From the NCBI RefSeq assembly GCF_014698795.1, contig NZ_JACJTR010000049.1:1-42757 (forward strand): 42,757 nucleotides of DNA, written 5' to 3'. This DNA comes from Nostoc sp. FACHB-892. Its GTDB lineage: Bacteria > Cyanobacteriota > Cyanobacteriia > Cyanobacteriales > Nostocaceae. The notes under the pieces were generated by a model, which was given only the letters and a program-made list of their open reading frames with translations, ran no database searches and was not told the origin of the DNA. Of this stretch, positions 42,613 through 42,757 are shown in pieces. The position numbers and the translations under genes were made by a program. Every line of letters begins with the position of its first letter. The stretch's first letter is position 1.

Positions 42613-42757
42613 CTGTATAGGTCGTAGCCTACGGCACTGCTACGGCAGCACGGACACCCACGGCAGAAGCATCAATAATAAGTCCGCCAATAAACAGCCA
42701 TTTATTATTAGAGGATTAATCAAATCATGCTGAAAATAGTAATTGTTGAACCAGAAA
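42613..42757 (+). repeat. 145-bp terminal overlap, end of circle
   Basis: Bases 42613-42757 equal bases 1-145 without a mismatch. This is the usual sign of a circular molecule whose linear representation overlaps itself, giving a true length of 42,612 bp. It includes the start of the response regulator gene at 42727. Confidence 0.95.

Overview
The window is one complete circular replicon. Its last 145 bases (42613-42757) repeat its first 145 exactly, so it is a closed circle of 42,612 bp printed with a terminal overlap. It looks like a plasmid of a filamentous, Nostoc-like cyanobacterium. It has about 14 copies of the cyanobacterial HIP1 octamer GCGATCGC, several pentapeptide-repeat proteins, a large STAND/WD40 signalling protein, a primase-type plasmid Rep protein and many short palindromic repeats. 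There are no rRNA or tRNA genes, no core metabolic genes and no CRISPR array.

Layout. (1) 1-4.1 kb: a NarL/FixJ response regulator whose promoter lies across the join, three unrelated HAD-fold phosphatases, and two small conserved proteins. (2) 4.1-12.8 kb: an accessory region with a short tyrosine recombinase flanked by 10-bp repeats, at least four decayed recombinase fragments, an ankyrin-repeat protein, a metallophosphoesterase, several unknown proteins (one frameshifted), and a translationally coupled nucleotidyltransferase/XRE pair that looks like a toxin-antitoxin module. (3) 13.1-17.2 kb: a probable conflict-response pair, a small helical protein and a STAND NTPase with 14 WD40 repeats. 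They share a short motif at the end of one and the start of the other, which is the arrangement expected for amyloid-type signalling. (4) 17.3-22.1 kb: an SF1 helicase, parB and parA on the minus strand. ParB carries three perfect copies and one degenerate copy of a 16-bp palindrome inside its own coding sequence. (5) 22.3-25.2 kb: three pentapeptide-repeat proteins and one unknown. (6) 25.2-27.4 kb: about 2.2 kb without convincing genes, containing a three-unit array of inverted repeats. (7) 27.4-30.7 kb: an ECF sigma factor fused to a ClpX-type zinc finger, a mobC-like gene with a truncated relaxase gene, 11 short palindromes, a small DNA-binding-type protein and a GNAT-like protein. (8) 31-37.2 kb: an orphan double-glycine leader peptide, two ribbon-helix-helix-like proteins, the 1192-residue replication protein and an unknown. 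(9) 37.4-42.5 kb: a co-directional cluster with an actin-like ATPase, a small ParR-sized partner, three unknowns (one membrane protein) and a membrane-anchored FtsK/VirD4-like ATPase.

How it works together. Replication is probably driven by the primase/helicase-type Rep. Maintenance appears doubly insured, by ParA/ParB and by an actin-like system whose cluster ends in a DNA-pump-like ATPase. Mobilization genes are present but the relaxase is broken, so the plasmid probably cannot initiate its own transfer. The nucleotidyltransferase/XRE pair and the STAND pair are likely stability or defence modules. Most interesting for follow-up are the palindromes inside parB, the three-unit inverted-repeat array, the shared-motif STAND pair, the sigma-ClpX zinc finger fusion, the 11 compensating palindromes and the actin/FtsK-like cluster. 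Family assignments rest on reading motifs by eye; no database search was run.
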